Shown here: one piece after another, positions 1 through 8,050 of the stretch
Layout: every line of letters starts with the position of its first letter
How positions within the stretch are numbered: the first letter of the stretch is position 1
Assembly (NCBI RefSeq): GCF_000769405.2
Contig: NZ_CP053439.1
Span: 4,701,001-4,765,000 of the forward strand
Reading direction: 5' to 3'
Length of the DNA: 64,000 bases
DNA from: Rhizobium brockwellii
GTDB taxonomy: Bacteria; Pseudomonadota; Alphaproteobacteria; Rhizobiales; Rhizobiaceae
Notes under the pieces: generated by a model
Databases searched by the model: none
What the model saw: the letters and a program-made list of their open reading frames with translations, nothing else
Told to the model about the DNA's origin: nothing
Translations under genes and position numbers: made by a program

Positions 1-53
1 ATACGTCCGCTCGCCGTTCTGGCGGCGAGTTTAGCTAGAACGCCATTTCCACT

Positions 54-145
54 CTCCGTCATCCCAGGCCTTGAGCCTGGGATCCATGCCACTGCTGCTG
101 ATGGATGCGGTGTGGATGCTCGGCTCAAGGCCGAGGATGACGGAG
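54..145. repeat. Intergenic palindromic repeat with 11-bp terminal arms
   Basis: The ends CTCCGTCATCC (54-64) and GGATGACGGAG (135-145) are perfect inverted repeats, and a second palindrome (CCCAGG...CCTGGG) lies inside the left half. A related element with CGTCAT/ATGACG ends and an internal GCTCGGG/CCCGAGC pair lies at 19021-19098. Short elements of this kind are common between rhizobial genes. The rest of 1-342 shows no gene that I can support. Confidence 0.7.
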
Positions 146-342
146 GGTGGGGCGGGCGGAAGGAGCTATTCATGACGCAGGCGCCCGCACCATGAATGCC
201 ATCCGCAGTGAAACCAAACAATGTCGGTCCGAGCTGAACTGACCTGTGAGGAAGGGAGAGGGCTGTGCGTCATATCGGCCAAATGCATGTCGGATTTCTC
301 CAATGCCATCACCACATCGCGTTCTGCCCCGGTCCGCCACCC

Positions 343-1875
343 TCACTCGTCCCAGGAAACACCGGACAGCACGTTGGAAGGGATCGGCTCGTTCTCCCAC
401 AGCCCTTTCAGCTTTTTGTCCCAGACGCCGAGTTTCGGCATGACGAAAAGGTAGAGCGCCGGCACGTCGTCGGCGAGGATCTTCTGCGCTTCGCCATAGA
501 TCGCATTCTGCGCGGCGGGGTCGGCCGTCTCCTGGACCTTCTTCATCAGCGCGTTGAAAGCAGGGTTCTTGTAATTGAAATAATAGGGATCGCGGGCATA
601 GATGTCGATGTCGAGCGGTTCGGCATGGGCAACGATCGTCATGTCGAAGTTGCGGTCCTTCATGATGTCCTGGACCCATTTCGCCGGAAATTCCGTCGGC
701 TCGATAGTCATCGTCACGCCGATCTCGGCAAACATCGCCTGCATCACCTGGGCACTGCGCGGCGCATAGGCCATTTGCGGCGATTTGATCGTGAAGGTGA
801 AACCGTTGGGGTAGCCGGCTTCGGCAAGCAGCGCCTTCGCCTTCTCGACGTCATAGGGCAGCACATTGGTCATGTCCTGATAGCCCGGATCGTTCGGCGT
901 ATAGTGGCTGCCGATCGGTGTGCCGAGGCCGGACCATGCGCCGTCGATTATCGTCTTGCGGTCGATCGCCATCATCAGCGCCTGGCGGACGCGTTTGTCG
1001 TCGAACGGCTTCTTGGCAGTGTTCATGCCGGCAACGACCTTGAGCTCGGTATTGCCGATCCTGGTGACGAGCCTCGCATCGCCGTCGAAAGAACTCATCA
1101 GCTCAGGTGCGGCAAATTCCGGAAAGGCATCGAGATCGCCGGATTTCAGCGCTGCCGCCTGCGCCTGCGGATCGGCGATAAAGCGGAAGGTCACCGTGTC
1201 GAGCCTAGCGGCAGCATCCTTGTTCCAATAATCGGCATTCCTGGTGAGTTCGACCTTGTCGCCCTTCGCCCAGCTGGCGAATTTGAACGGACCGGTGCCC
1301 ACTGGCGTCGTCTTGTCGTCGGCAGCCGTCTTCGGTGCGACCATCACCGAGGCTGGCCAGCCGAGCCAGTAGATCAGGCTGCCGGTCGGTGCCGAGAGAT
1401 GCAGCACCAGCGTTTCGGCATCGGGCGTATCGATCGAGGCGATCGAGGCGAAGAAGCGCTTCTGCGGATTAACGGAATCGGCACCGCGGGCGCGGTCGAG
1501 CGAAAACTTGGCGGCAGTGGCATCGAAGGCCTCGCCGTCATGGAATTTGACGCCGGTCTGCAGCTTGAACGTATAGGTCAGGCCATCGGGAGAGATCTCC
1601 CAGCTTTTTGCCAGCTGCGGCTGGATCTTGCCGGCCTGGTCGATCGTCACCAGCCCCTCGAACACGTTCTGCCAGGTCACCTGGCCGATTGCGACCGGTG
1701 CCGCGATCGTCGGGTCGAGACCGGTCGGCTCGACGCTCATGCCGAGATTGAGCGTGGTCTTCGCCGCCTCGGCCGGCGTCATCGCCGTCATCACCAGGCC
1801 GGCCGAGAGCGCGGCACCGAGCGAAAGCCGCCGGGCGAAACGCGCTGAAGGCGCAAACGAAAGCTTGATCATCAT
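343..1875 (-). CDS. ABC transporter substrate-binding protein, family 5 (oligopeptide/opine/nickel type)
   Basis: This 510-residue protein should bind a peptide-like or other small ligand in the periplasm and deliver it to an ABC permease. The start at 1875 is preceded by AAGGGAAC as ribosome binding site and opens a clear signal peptide (basic MMIKLSF...RFARR, hydrophobic stretch, cleavage near AEAA). The family-5 signature follows: LNLGMSVEPTGLDP, a TYTFKL segment and FHDGEAFDA near residue 110. Length is normal for the family. A LysR gene lies directly upstream on the same strand. No permease or ATPase gene is seen; they may lie beyond the left edge. The ligand cannot be named from sequence. 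Confidence 0.9.
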   Translation of the reverse strand: MMIKLSFAPSARFARRLSLGAALSAGLVMTAMTPAEAAKTTLNLGMSVEPTGLDPTIAAPVAIGQVTWQNVFEGLVTIDQAGKIQPQLAKSWEISPDGLTYTFKLQTGVKFHDGEAFDATAAKFSLDRARGADSVNPQKRFFASIASIDTPDAETLVLHLSAPTGSLIYWLGWPASVMVAPKTAADDKTTPVGTGPFKFASWAKGDKVELTRNADYWNKDAAARLDTVTFRFIADPQAQAAALKSGDLDAFPEFAAPELMSSFDGDARLVTRIGNTELKVVAGMNTAKKPFDDKRVRQALMMAIDRKTIIDGAWSGLGTPIGSHYTPNDPGYQDMTNVLPYDVEKAKALLAEAGYPNGFTFTIKSPQMAYAPRSAQVMQAMFAEIGVTMTIEPTEFPAKWVQDIMKDRNFDMTIVAHAEPLDIDIYARDPYYFNYKNPAFNALMKKVQETADPAAQNAIYGEAQKILADDVPALYLFVMPKLGVWDKKLKGLWENEPIPSNVLSGVSWDE

Positions 1876-2022
1876 GTTCCCTTGTCTGGCCGCGCGTCGC
1901 TGACGAAGACCTTTTGCGAGGAGAGTGACACTATGCCGGTGCACACACAATGACGATTTTGTGTGCTCAGTGTAGCCGAAAAAGCTACACCTGATATCCG
2001 CGGGCAATGCAAGCTCGAAGCG

Positions 2023-2943
2023 TCAGTCTTTCGTCCCGGCCGGGCGGTTGGTGCGCTCGCGCATGAACCTCTCGATGAAGTCGAGCAGCTTCGTCGCGGC
2101 AAAGGACAGCTGCCGGTCTGGCGCGACGCAGAGATCGACATGGGTGCGGATGCCGGTCTTGCCGGCCAGCGGAATGGCAAGGAGCTGACCCGCCTCGATC
2201 TCGCGGCGGACGGTGAGCGCCGGCAGCAGCGTGACCGCAGCCCCGCTGAGCACGAGTTCCTTCAGCATTTCGAGCGAGCTGGTGACAAAGACGGGATCGA
2301 GGCTCAACCCCTCTTTCTCAAACAGCGCGTCGAAGGCCTGGCGGAAGCCGAAGGATTGATCGGGCAGCGCCAATGCGTAGTCGGCAAGCGTCCTCAGCGG
2401 GATCTCGGCATGCGCGGCGGCCGGGTGCTGCGGCGTGGCGATCAGATCATAGGCGATCTCGGAGCGCAGCCGCACCTTGGTGCCGGACATCGGTGGCGCA
2501 AACAGCGTCACCGCAATATCCGCCTCGGCGCTGTTGACGGCGTCGACCGCCTGACGCGCGCTGGTGATCGTCACGGTAAAACGCAGCTTCGGATATTTCA
2601 GGCTGAATTCGGCAAGCGCCGGCGCTAGCAGATTGGCGACGGTCGCCCCATTGGCATAGATGCTGACGCGGCCGCGCTGCAGGCCCTTGAGGTCTTCGAT
2701 CAGCTGCTGCACGTGATCGAGCTCGCGCAGCGTCCGGCCGGCGCGGGCGGCAAGCAGTTCGCCGGCAGCCGTCAGCTTGACACCGCGGGCGCTGCGTTCG
2801 ACCAGCGGTGCGCCGAAATGATATTCGAGGTTCTCGATCTGCCGGCTGATCGCCGTCGGCGCGACATTGAGGTTCTCGGCCGCCTGGCGCATCGAATTGG
2901 TCCTGACCAGTTCGTCGAAATACATCAGCGCCCGGATCTGCAT
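2023..2943 (-). CDS. LysR-family transcriptional regulator
   Basis: This 306-residue protein has an N-terminal winged helix-turn-helix (residues about 1-60, with SMRQAAENLNVAPTAISRQIENLE) and a C-terminal LysR substrate-binding fold. It lies 147 bases upstream of the binding-protein gene on the same strand, which suggests it controls that transporter and senses its ligand or a product. The same-strand arrangement is less usual than the divergent LysR layout. The first ATG at 2943 fits the family's typical start, just before the helix-turn-helix. The target and effector are inference only. Confidence 0.9.
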   Translation of the reverse strand: MQIRALMYFDELVRTNSMRQAAENLNVAPTAISRQIENLEYHFGAPLVERSARGVKLTAAGELLAARAGRTLRELDHVQQLIEDLKGLQRGRVSIYANGATVANLLAPALAEFSLKYPKLRFTVTITSARQAVDAVNSAEADIAVTLFAPPMSGTKVRLRSEIAYDLIATPQHPAAAHAEIPLRTLADYALALPDQSFGFRQAFDALFEKEGLSLDPVFVTSSLEMLKELVLSGAAVTLLPALTVRREIEAGQLLAIPLAGKTGIRTHVDLCVAPDRQLSFAATKLLDFIERFMRERTNRPAGTKD

Positions 2944-2992
2944 TCACGTCTCTCCGCCATTCGGCACGTTATGGGTTCCGGTTCCGACCCTA

Positions 2993-3041
2993 ATGCATGT
3001 CGCCCAAAAGTGCGCAGCGGTTTTGGGACAACGACATGCAT
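2993..3041. repeat. Rhizobial palindromic repeat (ATGCATGTCG type)
   Basis: The arms ATGCATGTCG (2993-3002) and CGACATGCAT (3032-3041) are perfect inverted repeats around a core containing AAAAGTGCGCAGCGGTTTT. The same core, with different arms, occurs in repeats at 4067, 16613, 18089, 26397, 50918 and 54563, so these are variants of one superfamily. Confidence 0.75.
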
Positions 3042-3059
3042 AAAAACAAAGATCTAAAA

Positions 3060-4055
3060 TCAACGACCATTCGGGTAGCAGTCGCGCCAGGCCTTTTGCG
3101 CGCCCTCGACCGGAAGGGCGGTCGCGGCATAGACGCCACGGGCGATCGCCCGCGCCATGACAATGGTGGCGAGGTGGCACAGCTCCATCAGGCTCGCCAT
3201 GTCGTCTCTTCGATGCTTGCCCGTCGAAGCGGCAAAGACGGTGTCGCCGTCGAGCGGCAGGTGCGCCGGCAGCAGTGCCCGGGCAAGGCCGTCATGGCCG
3301 GCAAGCGATAGCCGGTGCGCCTCGGCCTTCGTCAGCTGCGCGTCGGTCACGACAGCGCCGATCGTCGTTGCCGGCGTGTTCATGCCCTTGAGCCGCATCC
3401 GGTGGTCGGCCACATCAGGCATGCCGAGCCCACCGAATTCCGCATCTTTTTCAAAAGGCGCCGCCCAGAAATGCGGCCCGTCGCCGATCGTTGCCGAACC
3501 GAGCGCATTGACGGCGACGATCGCCGCGACGCGATGCCCGGTGCTGCTGACGGCGCTGGCCGAGCCGAGCCCGCCCTTGACGGTGGCCGTCGTCGCCCCC
3601 GTGCCGGCACCTGTCGTGCCGAGCGCGAATGTGCCCTTGGCCGCAGCCTTCAATGCCGTATAGCCCATGTCGCGGTAGGGCGAGTGAAGGCCCCAATCCT
3701 TGTCGCCGCCGTTCAGCAGGTCCATCAGGATCGCCTGCGGCACGATCGGGATGCGCACCGGCCCGACCACAAAGCCGCGGCCGAGTTCGCGCAGGCCCGC
3801 CTGCACGCCGCCGGCGGCATCCAGCCCGAAGGCCGAGCCGCCGGAGAGCACGAAGGCATCCACGGCATGGACGGTCATCGACGGATCGAGCAGGCCGGTG
3901 TCGCGCCCGCCCGGCGCGCCGCCGAGCACCGTGCCGGATGCGACGGCCGGTTCGTCGAAGACGATCACCGTGACACCGGAACCGAGCGCAAGGTCGGTTG
4001 CATGGCCGACGGAAACGCCTTCGATGTCGGTGATGAGGTTGAGAAGATCGGGCAA
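3060..4055 (-). CDS. P1-family peptidase (DmpA/L-aminopeptidase D-esterase fold, S58)
   Basis: This 331-residue protein matches the P1 family of N-terminal-nucleophile hydrolases, which are made as one chain and self-cleave. It opens with NLITDIEGVSVGHATD, typical of the family, followed by GGAPGGRDTGLLDP and LSGGSAFGLDAA. A glycine/threonine-rich stretch (TTGAGTGATTA, about residue 145) and VGAVVTDAQ-like text further on also fit. Family members include aminopeptidases acting on small amides and peptides; the substrate here is unknown. It is a single gene between two repeats, read in the same direction as its neighbours but with long gaps, so probably monocistronic. Confidence 0.88.
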   Translation of the reverse strand: MPDLLNLITDIEGVSVGHATDLALGSGVTVIVFDEPAVASGTVLGGAPGGRDTGLLDPSMTVHAVDAFVLSGGSAFGLDAAGGVQAGLRELGRGFVVGPVRIPIVPQAILMDLLNGGDKDWGLHSPYRDMGYTALKAAAKGTFALGTTGAGTGATTATVKGGLGSASAVSSTGHRVAAIVAVNALGSATIGDGPHFWAAPFEKDAEFGGLGMPDVADHRMRLKGMNTPATTIGAVVTDAQLTKAEAHRLSLAGHDGLARALLPAHLPLDGDTVFAASTGKHRRDDMASLMELCHLATIVMARAIARGVYAATALPVEGAQKAWRDCYPNGR

Positions 4056-4066
4056 GGGCGGATCCT

Positions 4067-4169
4067 TAGAGCAATTCCAGCAAAAGTGTGCAGCGGTTTG
4101 CGTTCGGAATTGCGTGAAAACAAAGAGATAGAGCGTTTTCGTGATTCGAGGAAAAACGGAAATACTCTA
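4067..4169. repeat. About 103-bp rhizobial repeat, first copy (TAGAGCAATTCC type)
   Basis: The element runs from TAGAGCAATTCC to a terminal CTCTA, and includes GGAATTGCGTGAAAACAAAG. A second, near-identical copy of the same length lies at 18089-18192, and a shortened variant at 54563-54630. It overlaps the upstream region of the P1 peptidase gene. Confidence 0.8.
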
Positions 4170-4203
4170 GACGGAAAGGCCGCCGATAGGACTGCAATTG
4201 CCC

Positions 4204-4241
4204 TCAAAAAACAAGACCGGCCCCATGTGACGGGACCGGTC
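4204..4241 (-). terminator. Rho-independent terminator of the 64-residue gene
   Basis: Read on the minus strand, GACCGGTCCC (4241-4232), a 7-base loop and GGGGCCGGTC (4224-4215) form a stem with one mismatch, followed by TTGTTTTTTG. It lies 45 bases downstream of the stop codon at 4286. Confidence 0.75.
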
Positions 4242-4285
4242 GGATATCGGGAAAAGCCGCGAATGCTAATCGCGTCCTCATGCCC

Positions 4286-4480
4286 TCAGGCATGAAGCGG
4301 CTTCGGATGACGGCGGGTCATCAGGTCATGGATGGCCAGGCGCACCTCGTCGGGCGAGCCGAAACGCTGCTCGTCGAGGTCGTGAACATGAAATTTCACG
4401 GCGATGAACTTCAGCCGGTCTTCATCGGGAATGACGATCCCGACGGGAACGCCTGCATATTCGATAACTTGCTTCTTCAT
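4286..4480 (-). CDS. Small conserved protein of unknown function (64 residues)
   Basis: I do not recognise a named family. The start at 4480 is chosen because AGGAG lies six bases upstream and the protein from there (MKKQVIEYAGVPVGIVIPDEDRL...) is compact and soluble, with no membrane segment; the longer reading frame to 4561 has no ribosome binding site and a poorer composition. The sequence suggests a small alpha/beta protein with acidic and basic residues mixed evenly. A good terminator follows at 4204-4241, so it is probably a real, separately transcribed gene. A 31-codon reading frame lies just upstream on the same strand. Confidence 0.65.
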   Translation of the reverse strand: MKKQVIEYAGVPVGIVIPDEDRLKFIAVKFHVHDLDEQRFGSPDEVRLAIHDLMTRRHPKPLHA

Positions 4481-4557
4481 AGATAGAACTCCTGCCGCGC
4501 GAGATGCGCAGCCATGGCGAATTGACTTGTCTGGTACCGTTGAAAGGAGGACGAACG

Positions 4558-4653
4558 TCACATTCGACAGTTCGGGCGGGAGAGGGCGCCCGGACGGTCA
4601 TTGCCAAGCACAGATCGCCCAAGGAGATCGGCGAGAATATCGATGTCTATCAT
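4558..4653 (-). CDS. Possible 31-residue small protein or leader peptide
   Basis: The frame starts at 4653 with AAGGA seven bases upstream and encodes MIDIDILADLLGRSVLG... ending in ATG-TGA at 4558. It lies 77 bases upstream of the 64-residue gene on the same strand, so the two could share a transcript. There is no recognisable domain, and the only evidence is the ribosome binding site and position. It may equally be a chance frame. Confidence 0.3.
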   Translation of the reverse strand: MIDIDILADLLGRSVLGNDRPGALSRPNCRM

Positions 4654-5003
4654 GCTCGTTCCTTGTGTTGGCGTTGCACTTGAGGGGTCCCGGTAGAGCC
4701 CGGGGCCGGTGATGGCTGTCTTCAATAATCTACTATCTTGGTAGAGATTACCCGATAGCCTATCGGAAACATATTCCGAAACATGTCAAAATATCGACGA
4801 TCTGAAAAAATTCATTCCGTCGTAGCCCGAACTTGCAGAAAGAAACATATCAGCTCTTCGTTAAATTCGCATGACAGAATCGGAAGGTCGATCGATCACC
4901 GCGGCAGACATAGGAAGCCTTGTTGTATCAGGCAATGGCCCGTTTCATTAAAAGTCGACATGCCTCGAAATGACCGATTTGGTTAATGCCCGAACCCTCT
5001 GGG
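4654..5003. other. Gene-free AT-rich stretch with two small inverted repeats
   Basis: No gene is supported here; base composition drops well below the surroundings from about 4720 to 4960. Two inverted repeats lie together: TCTAC/GTAGA (4729-4733, 4741-4745) and a perfect CCGATAG-C-CTATCGG (4752-4766). They may be an operator or promoter region for the minus-strand small genes. The end of the stretch lies just downstream of the fusion-enzyme stop codon. Confidence 0.5.
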
Positions 5004-7931
5004 TCACCAGCCTTCTTCGAGCACCTTCTCCAGCATGTCCGCGAAAAAATCCGCGCTGTCGATGCTGAGGCAGAGCGGCGGCTTGATCTTCAGCACATTT
5101 TGGTGATCGCCGGTCGGCTGCATGATGACGCCGAGTTCGAGAAGCCGGTCGCAGATTGCAGCCGTCTCTTCCGTCGCCGGCTCCAGCGTCGTTCTGTCGC
5201 GGACGAATTCGAGGCCGAGATAGAGGCCCATGCCGTGCACGGCGCCTGCAATCGGATGGCGGTCGATCAGCGCGGCGAGCCGCGCCTTCAGATGATCGCC
5301 GACTATCCGGGCATTTTCCTGCAGCTTTTCCTCGGCCATGATGTCGAGCACCGTCATGCCGGCGATGCAACTGACCGGGCTGCCGCCGGTGGAGGAAAAG
5401 AAGGTGCCCTCCTTCTCCAGCGATTGCGCAATCTCCCGCGTGGTGATGACGGCGCCGAGCGGATGGCCGTTGCCCATGCTCTTGGCGACGGTGATGATAT
5501 CAGGCACGACCCCTTGCTGCTCGAAGCCCCAGAAATAGTGCCCGAGCCTGGCATAGCCGACCTGCACTTCGTCGGCGATGCAGAGGCCGCCGCGAGCGCG
5601 TACCTGCGCATAGAGCTCTTTGAGATAGCCTTCCGGCAATGGAATGCCGCCGGCATTGCCGTAGACCGACTCGGCGATGAAGCCCGCAAGGCCTTCGCCC
5701 GCAGCATCAATTGCCTCCAGCACCGGCGTCGCCATGCCGAGATAATCCGCTGCCGTATCGGGACCACGGAAGTCGCCGCGATAGGTGTTCGGCGACACGA
5801 CGGTATGCACCCAGTCCGGCCGGGTTGTCAGCGCCTGTGGATTGTCGGCGATCGAGGTGGAGACGGCATCGCTGGCCGCCGACCAGCCATGATAGGCTTC
5901 GAGCAGGCAGAGCATGTTGCGCGCGCCGCTATGGGCCTGCGCCAGCCGAAGCGCCAGATCATTCGCCTCCGAGCCGCTGTTGACCAGGAAGACCGCGTCG
6001 AGCCCGTCCGGCGACAGGGCGGCGAGGCGTTCGGAAAATTCCGTGATCGCCGCATAGTGGAAGCGCGAATTCGTGTTGAGCCGCAGCCATTGGGCGTGGA
6101 TCGCTGCGGCAAACCTGGGATGGCCGTGGCCGAGAATGGTGACGTTGTTGACCATGTCGAGATAGGCGCGGCCCTCGACATCGAACAGATGCTCCCGCCA
6201 GCCGCGCTCGATCTGCGGCGCCGCCGCGTAATAGTTCTTCTGCGGCCTTGCGAGATGCGCCCGCCGCCTGGCGAGCAGTTCGGCGGTATCAGATTTCGGC
6301 GCATCGGCTTCCGGGCTGAGAAGCAGCGAGGGTGAGGGGCAGAGCGCCGACCAGGCCGCGGCCGTGCGCGGCGTGGCAAAAAGCGGCGGTTCGAGACCTG
6401 CGACGCTGCAAAGCTGGACGCGCAGCCCGCCAAGCGACGCAGCCTCTCCGAAAACCGTCCCGAGCGGATCGCCGGCGGCCACCTCGGCTCCATCCTCGAC
6501 CGAGAGATCGAGCCCATCGAGATGCAGGGTCATGCTGTCGCTGGCAAGCGTCAGATGCTGGTCCTTCCAGCCAATGCGGCCGGCAAAGGGTGCAGCAATC
6601 GCGTTGCCTGCCGCGAGGCATATGTCGATATGCAGGGCGCAGGTCGCCTGTCCTGTCGCATTTCCCAAGCTCGCGCGGGAAAGCCGATATTCGCCATAGC
6701 GCGTCGCTGCGATGCCGTTTTCGGTTGCCACGCGGGCAAGCAGCCGCCAGTCCATGTCGGTATTCAGCCAGTTGCCGGCGGAAAAATGCGGGCTCCGCAC
6801 ACCAAGATCGACATAGGCGATCCCGGCGGGATCGATGTCGGGCAGCAATGGCAGCCATCCTGATGCTTCCGGGGCGGCGACATTTGCGCCGGCCGCCTTG
6901 AGGATCGCGGCTTCCATGAGTTCGAAGGGAACGGACATCGCCGTATCGAAGATCGCCCGCTCGTGCTCGAGATTGCCGCGGACATAGTCATTATCGGGAT
7001 CGACCGAAATCTGCTGCTCGCTGCTGGCAACGAGAATGACCGCGCGCGCGACGGTCAACGGCCAGAGCGCCTTCAGCTCCTCCCTGGTCAGTGGATATAT
7101 CGCCTGATAGGCGGTGACGGCTGGTAGGATATGAAATGGGTCGCCATCTGCCTGATGCAGCAGCGAAGCGCAGGTGACGGCGAGGTCGCCGACCAGCCAG
7201 CCGCGGATGATGTCGCCGAAATCGATCACCCCGTCGGGGATCGTATGGCCACGGGCGTCGCGGTGGCCGACGACGTTGTCGCCGGTGACGTCATGATGCA
7301 CGGCCTGCAGCCGAAGCGCCGGCGCCAACGGCTGGATGCGGCGGACCGCCATCACCATGGTCTTGGCGATCCGGTCGCGTGCCGCACTGTCGGTGATGGC
7401 CGAAAGCAGCTGCACGGCAACGGGACCTGCCCGTCTGAGATCCCATTGCAGGCTGCGGTCGAGACCGGGATGGTCGAAATCGGCAAGCGCCTGCGCAAGC
7501 CTGGCGCAGAGCGCGCCCAGCGCCGCCACGGAAGCCGGCGCCAGATAGGTCAGCGCCGTCAGCCCCTGGCCTTCCAGATATTCCAGCAGCCGGACCTGAT
7601 AGCCCCGCCCGCGCACGGTCAGGACGACGATCTCCCGCCCGTCATTGGTGGTGACCAATTGCGGAACGCGCGGCGCACTTTGCCTGCTTTTGAGGTGACG
7701 GATCGCCGCATTCTGCGCTTCGAGCTCGCGGGTCTCGTAGGCTGCATGGCAGATCTTCAGGACGTAACGACCCTTGTCGCTATCGACGCGATAGTTTCGA
7801 TCCTGCTGGCTGCCGAGTTCGGCAAGCGTGCCGGATAGGCTGTAATGAGCAAGGAGGATCTCTTCTGCATCAGTGGCGGTCACATCGGGGCGCGGCAGCG
7901 CCATGCGATCAACAAGCGCCTCGTCGGTCAT
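5004..7931 (-). CDS. Three-domain fusion: APH-type kinase, M23-like domain, class III aminotransferase-fold enzyme
   Basis: This 975-residue protein joins three parts. Residues about 1-345 are an aminoglycoside-phosphotransferase-type small-molecule kinase, with catalytic loop HHDVTGDN (Asp214, Asn219) and metal-binding Asp237 in VIDFGD. Residues about 395-515 resemble an M23 peptidase fold, but only LHIDIC and TLHLDG remain of possible metal sites, so it is probably inactive. Residues about 545-975 are a class III PLP enzyme with Asp787 (ADEVQVGY) and Schiff-base Lys817 (AKSMGNG). In animals, hydroxylysine kinase and phospholyases of this aminotransferase fold act in sequence, so kinase plus ammonio-phospholyase on an amino alcohol is the likely chemistry. 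GGAGGGG precedes the start. It follows purU on the same strand by 119 bases. Confidence 0.9.
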   Translation of the reverse strand: MTDEALVDRMALPRPDVTATDAEEILLAHYSLSGTLAELGSQQDRNYRVDSDKGRYVLKICHAAYETRELEAQNAAIRHLKSRQSAPRVPQLVTTNDGREIVVLTVRGRGYQVRLLEYLEGQGLTALTYLAPASVAALGALCARLAQALADFDHPGLDRSLQWDLRRAGPVAVQLLSAITDSAARDRIAKTMVMAVRRIQPLAPALRLQAVHHDVTGDNVVGHRDARGHTIPDGVIDFGDIIRGWLVGDLAVTCASLLHQADGDPFHILPAVTAYQAIYPLTREELKALWPLTVARAVILVASSEQQISVDPDNDYVRGNLEHERAIFDTAMSVPFELMEAAILKAAGANVAAPEASGWLPLLPDIDPAGIAYVDLGVRSPHFSAGNWLNTDMDWRLLARVATENGIAATRYGEYRLSRASLGNATGQATCALHIDICLAAGNAIAAPFAGRIGWKDQHLTLASDSMTLHLDGLDLSVEDGAEVAAGDPLGTVFGEAASLGGLRVQLCSVAGLEPPLFATPRTAAAWSALCPSPSLLLSPEADAPKSDTAELLARRRAHLARPQKNYYAAAPQIERGWREHLFDVEGRAYLDMVNNVTILGHGHPRFAAAIHAQWLRLNTNSRFHYAAITEFSERLAALSPDGLDAVFLVNSGSEANDLALRLAQAHSGARNMLCLLEAYHGWSAASDAVSTSIADNPQALTTRPDWVHTVVSPNTYRGDFRGPDTAADYLGMATPVLEAIDAAGEGLAGFIAESVYGNAGGIPLPEGYLKELYAQVRARGGLCIADEVQVGYARLGHYFWGFEQQGVVPDIITVAKSMGNGHPLGAVITTREIAQSLEKEGTFFSSTGGSPVSCIAGMTVLDIMAEEKLQENARIVGDHLKARLAALIDRHPIAGAVHGMGLYLGLEFVRDRTTLEPATEETAAICDRLLELGVIMQPTGDHQNVLKIKPPLCLSIDSADFFADMLEKVLEEGW

Positions 7932-8050
7932 GACACCCCTCCCGCTGCATGATTCGATTACCTATGAAGGAGATAATCGAGTACTTGCCGCTGGCAGGCA
8001 ACGGGAGATTGTCATTCGCCGGCAAAAGAGATGCAGGGTCTAGGCGGCGC

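Noticed and set aside
265..1848. 527-residue plus-strand frame opposite the ABC binding-protein gene
   Set aside because: Its composition is that of an antisense shadow (rich in Arg, His, Asp, Gly) with no domain; the minus strand has a complete family-5 binding protein with signal peptide.
4783..4986. 67-residue plus-strand frame in the AT-rich gap
   Set aside because: No ribosome binding site, and a composition rich in Arg, Ser, Lys and His without any recognisable pattern.
4986..6335. 449-residue plus-strand frame opposite the fusion enzyme
   Set aside because: Antisense shadow; the minus strand carries intact kinase and PLP motifs throughout.
5981..6780. Active M23 peptidase in the fusion protein
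   Set aside because: The HxH and other zinc ligands of M23 enzymes are not visible as a set in residues 395-515.
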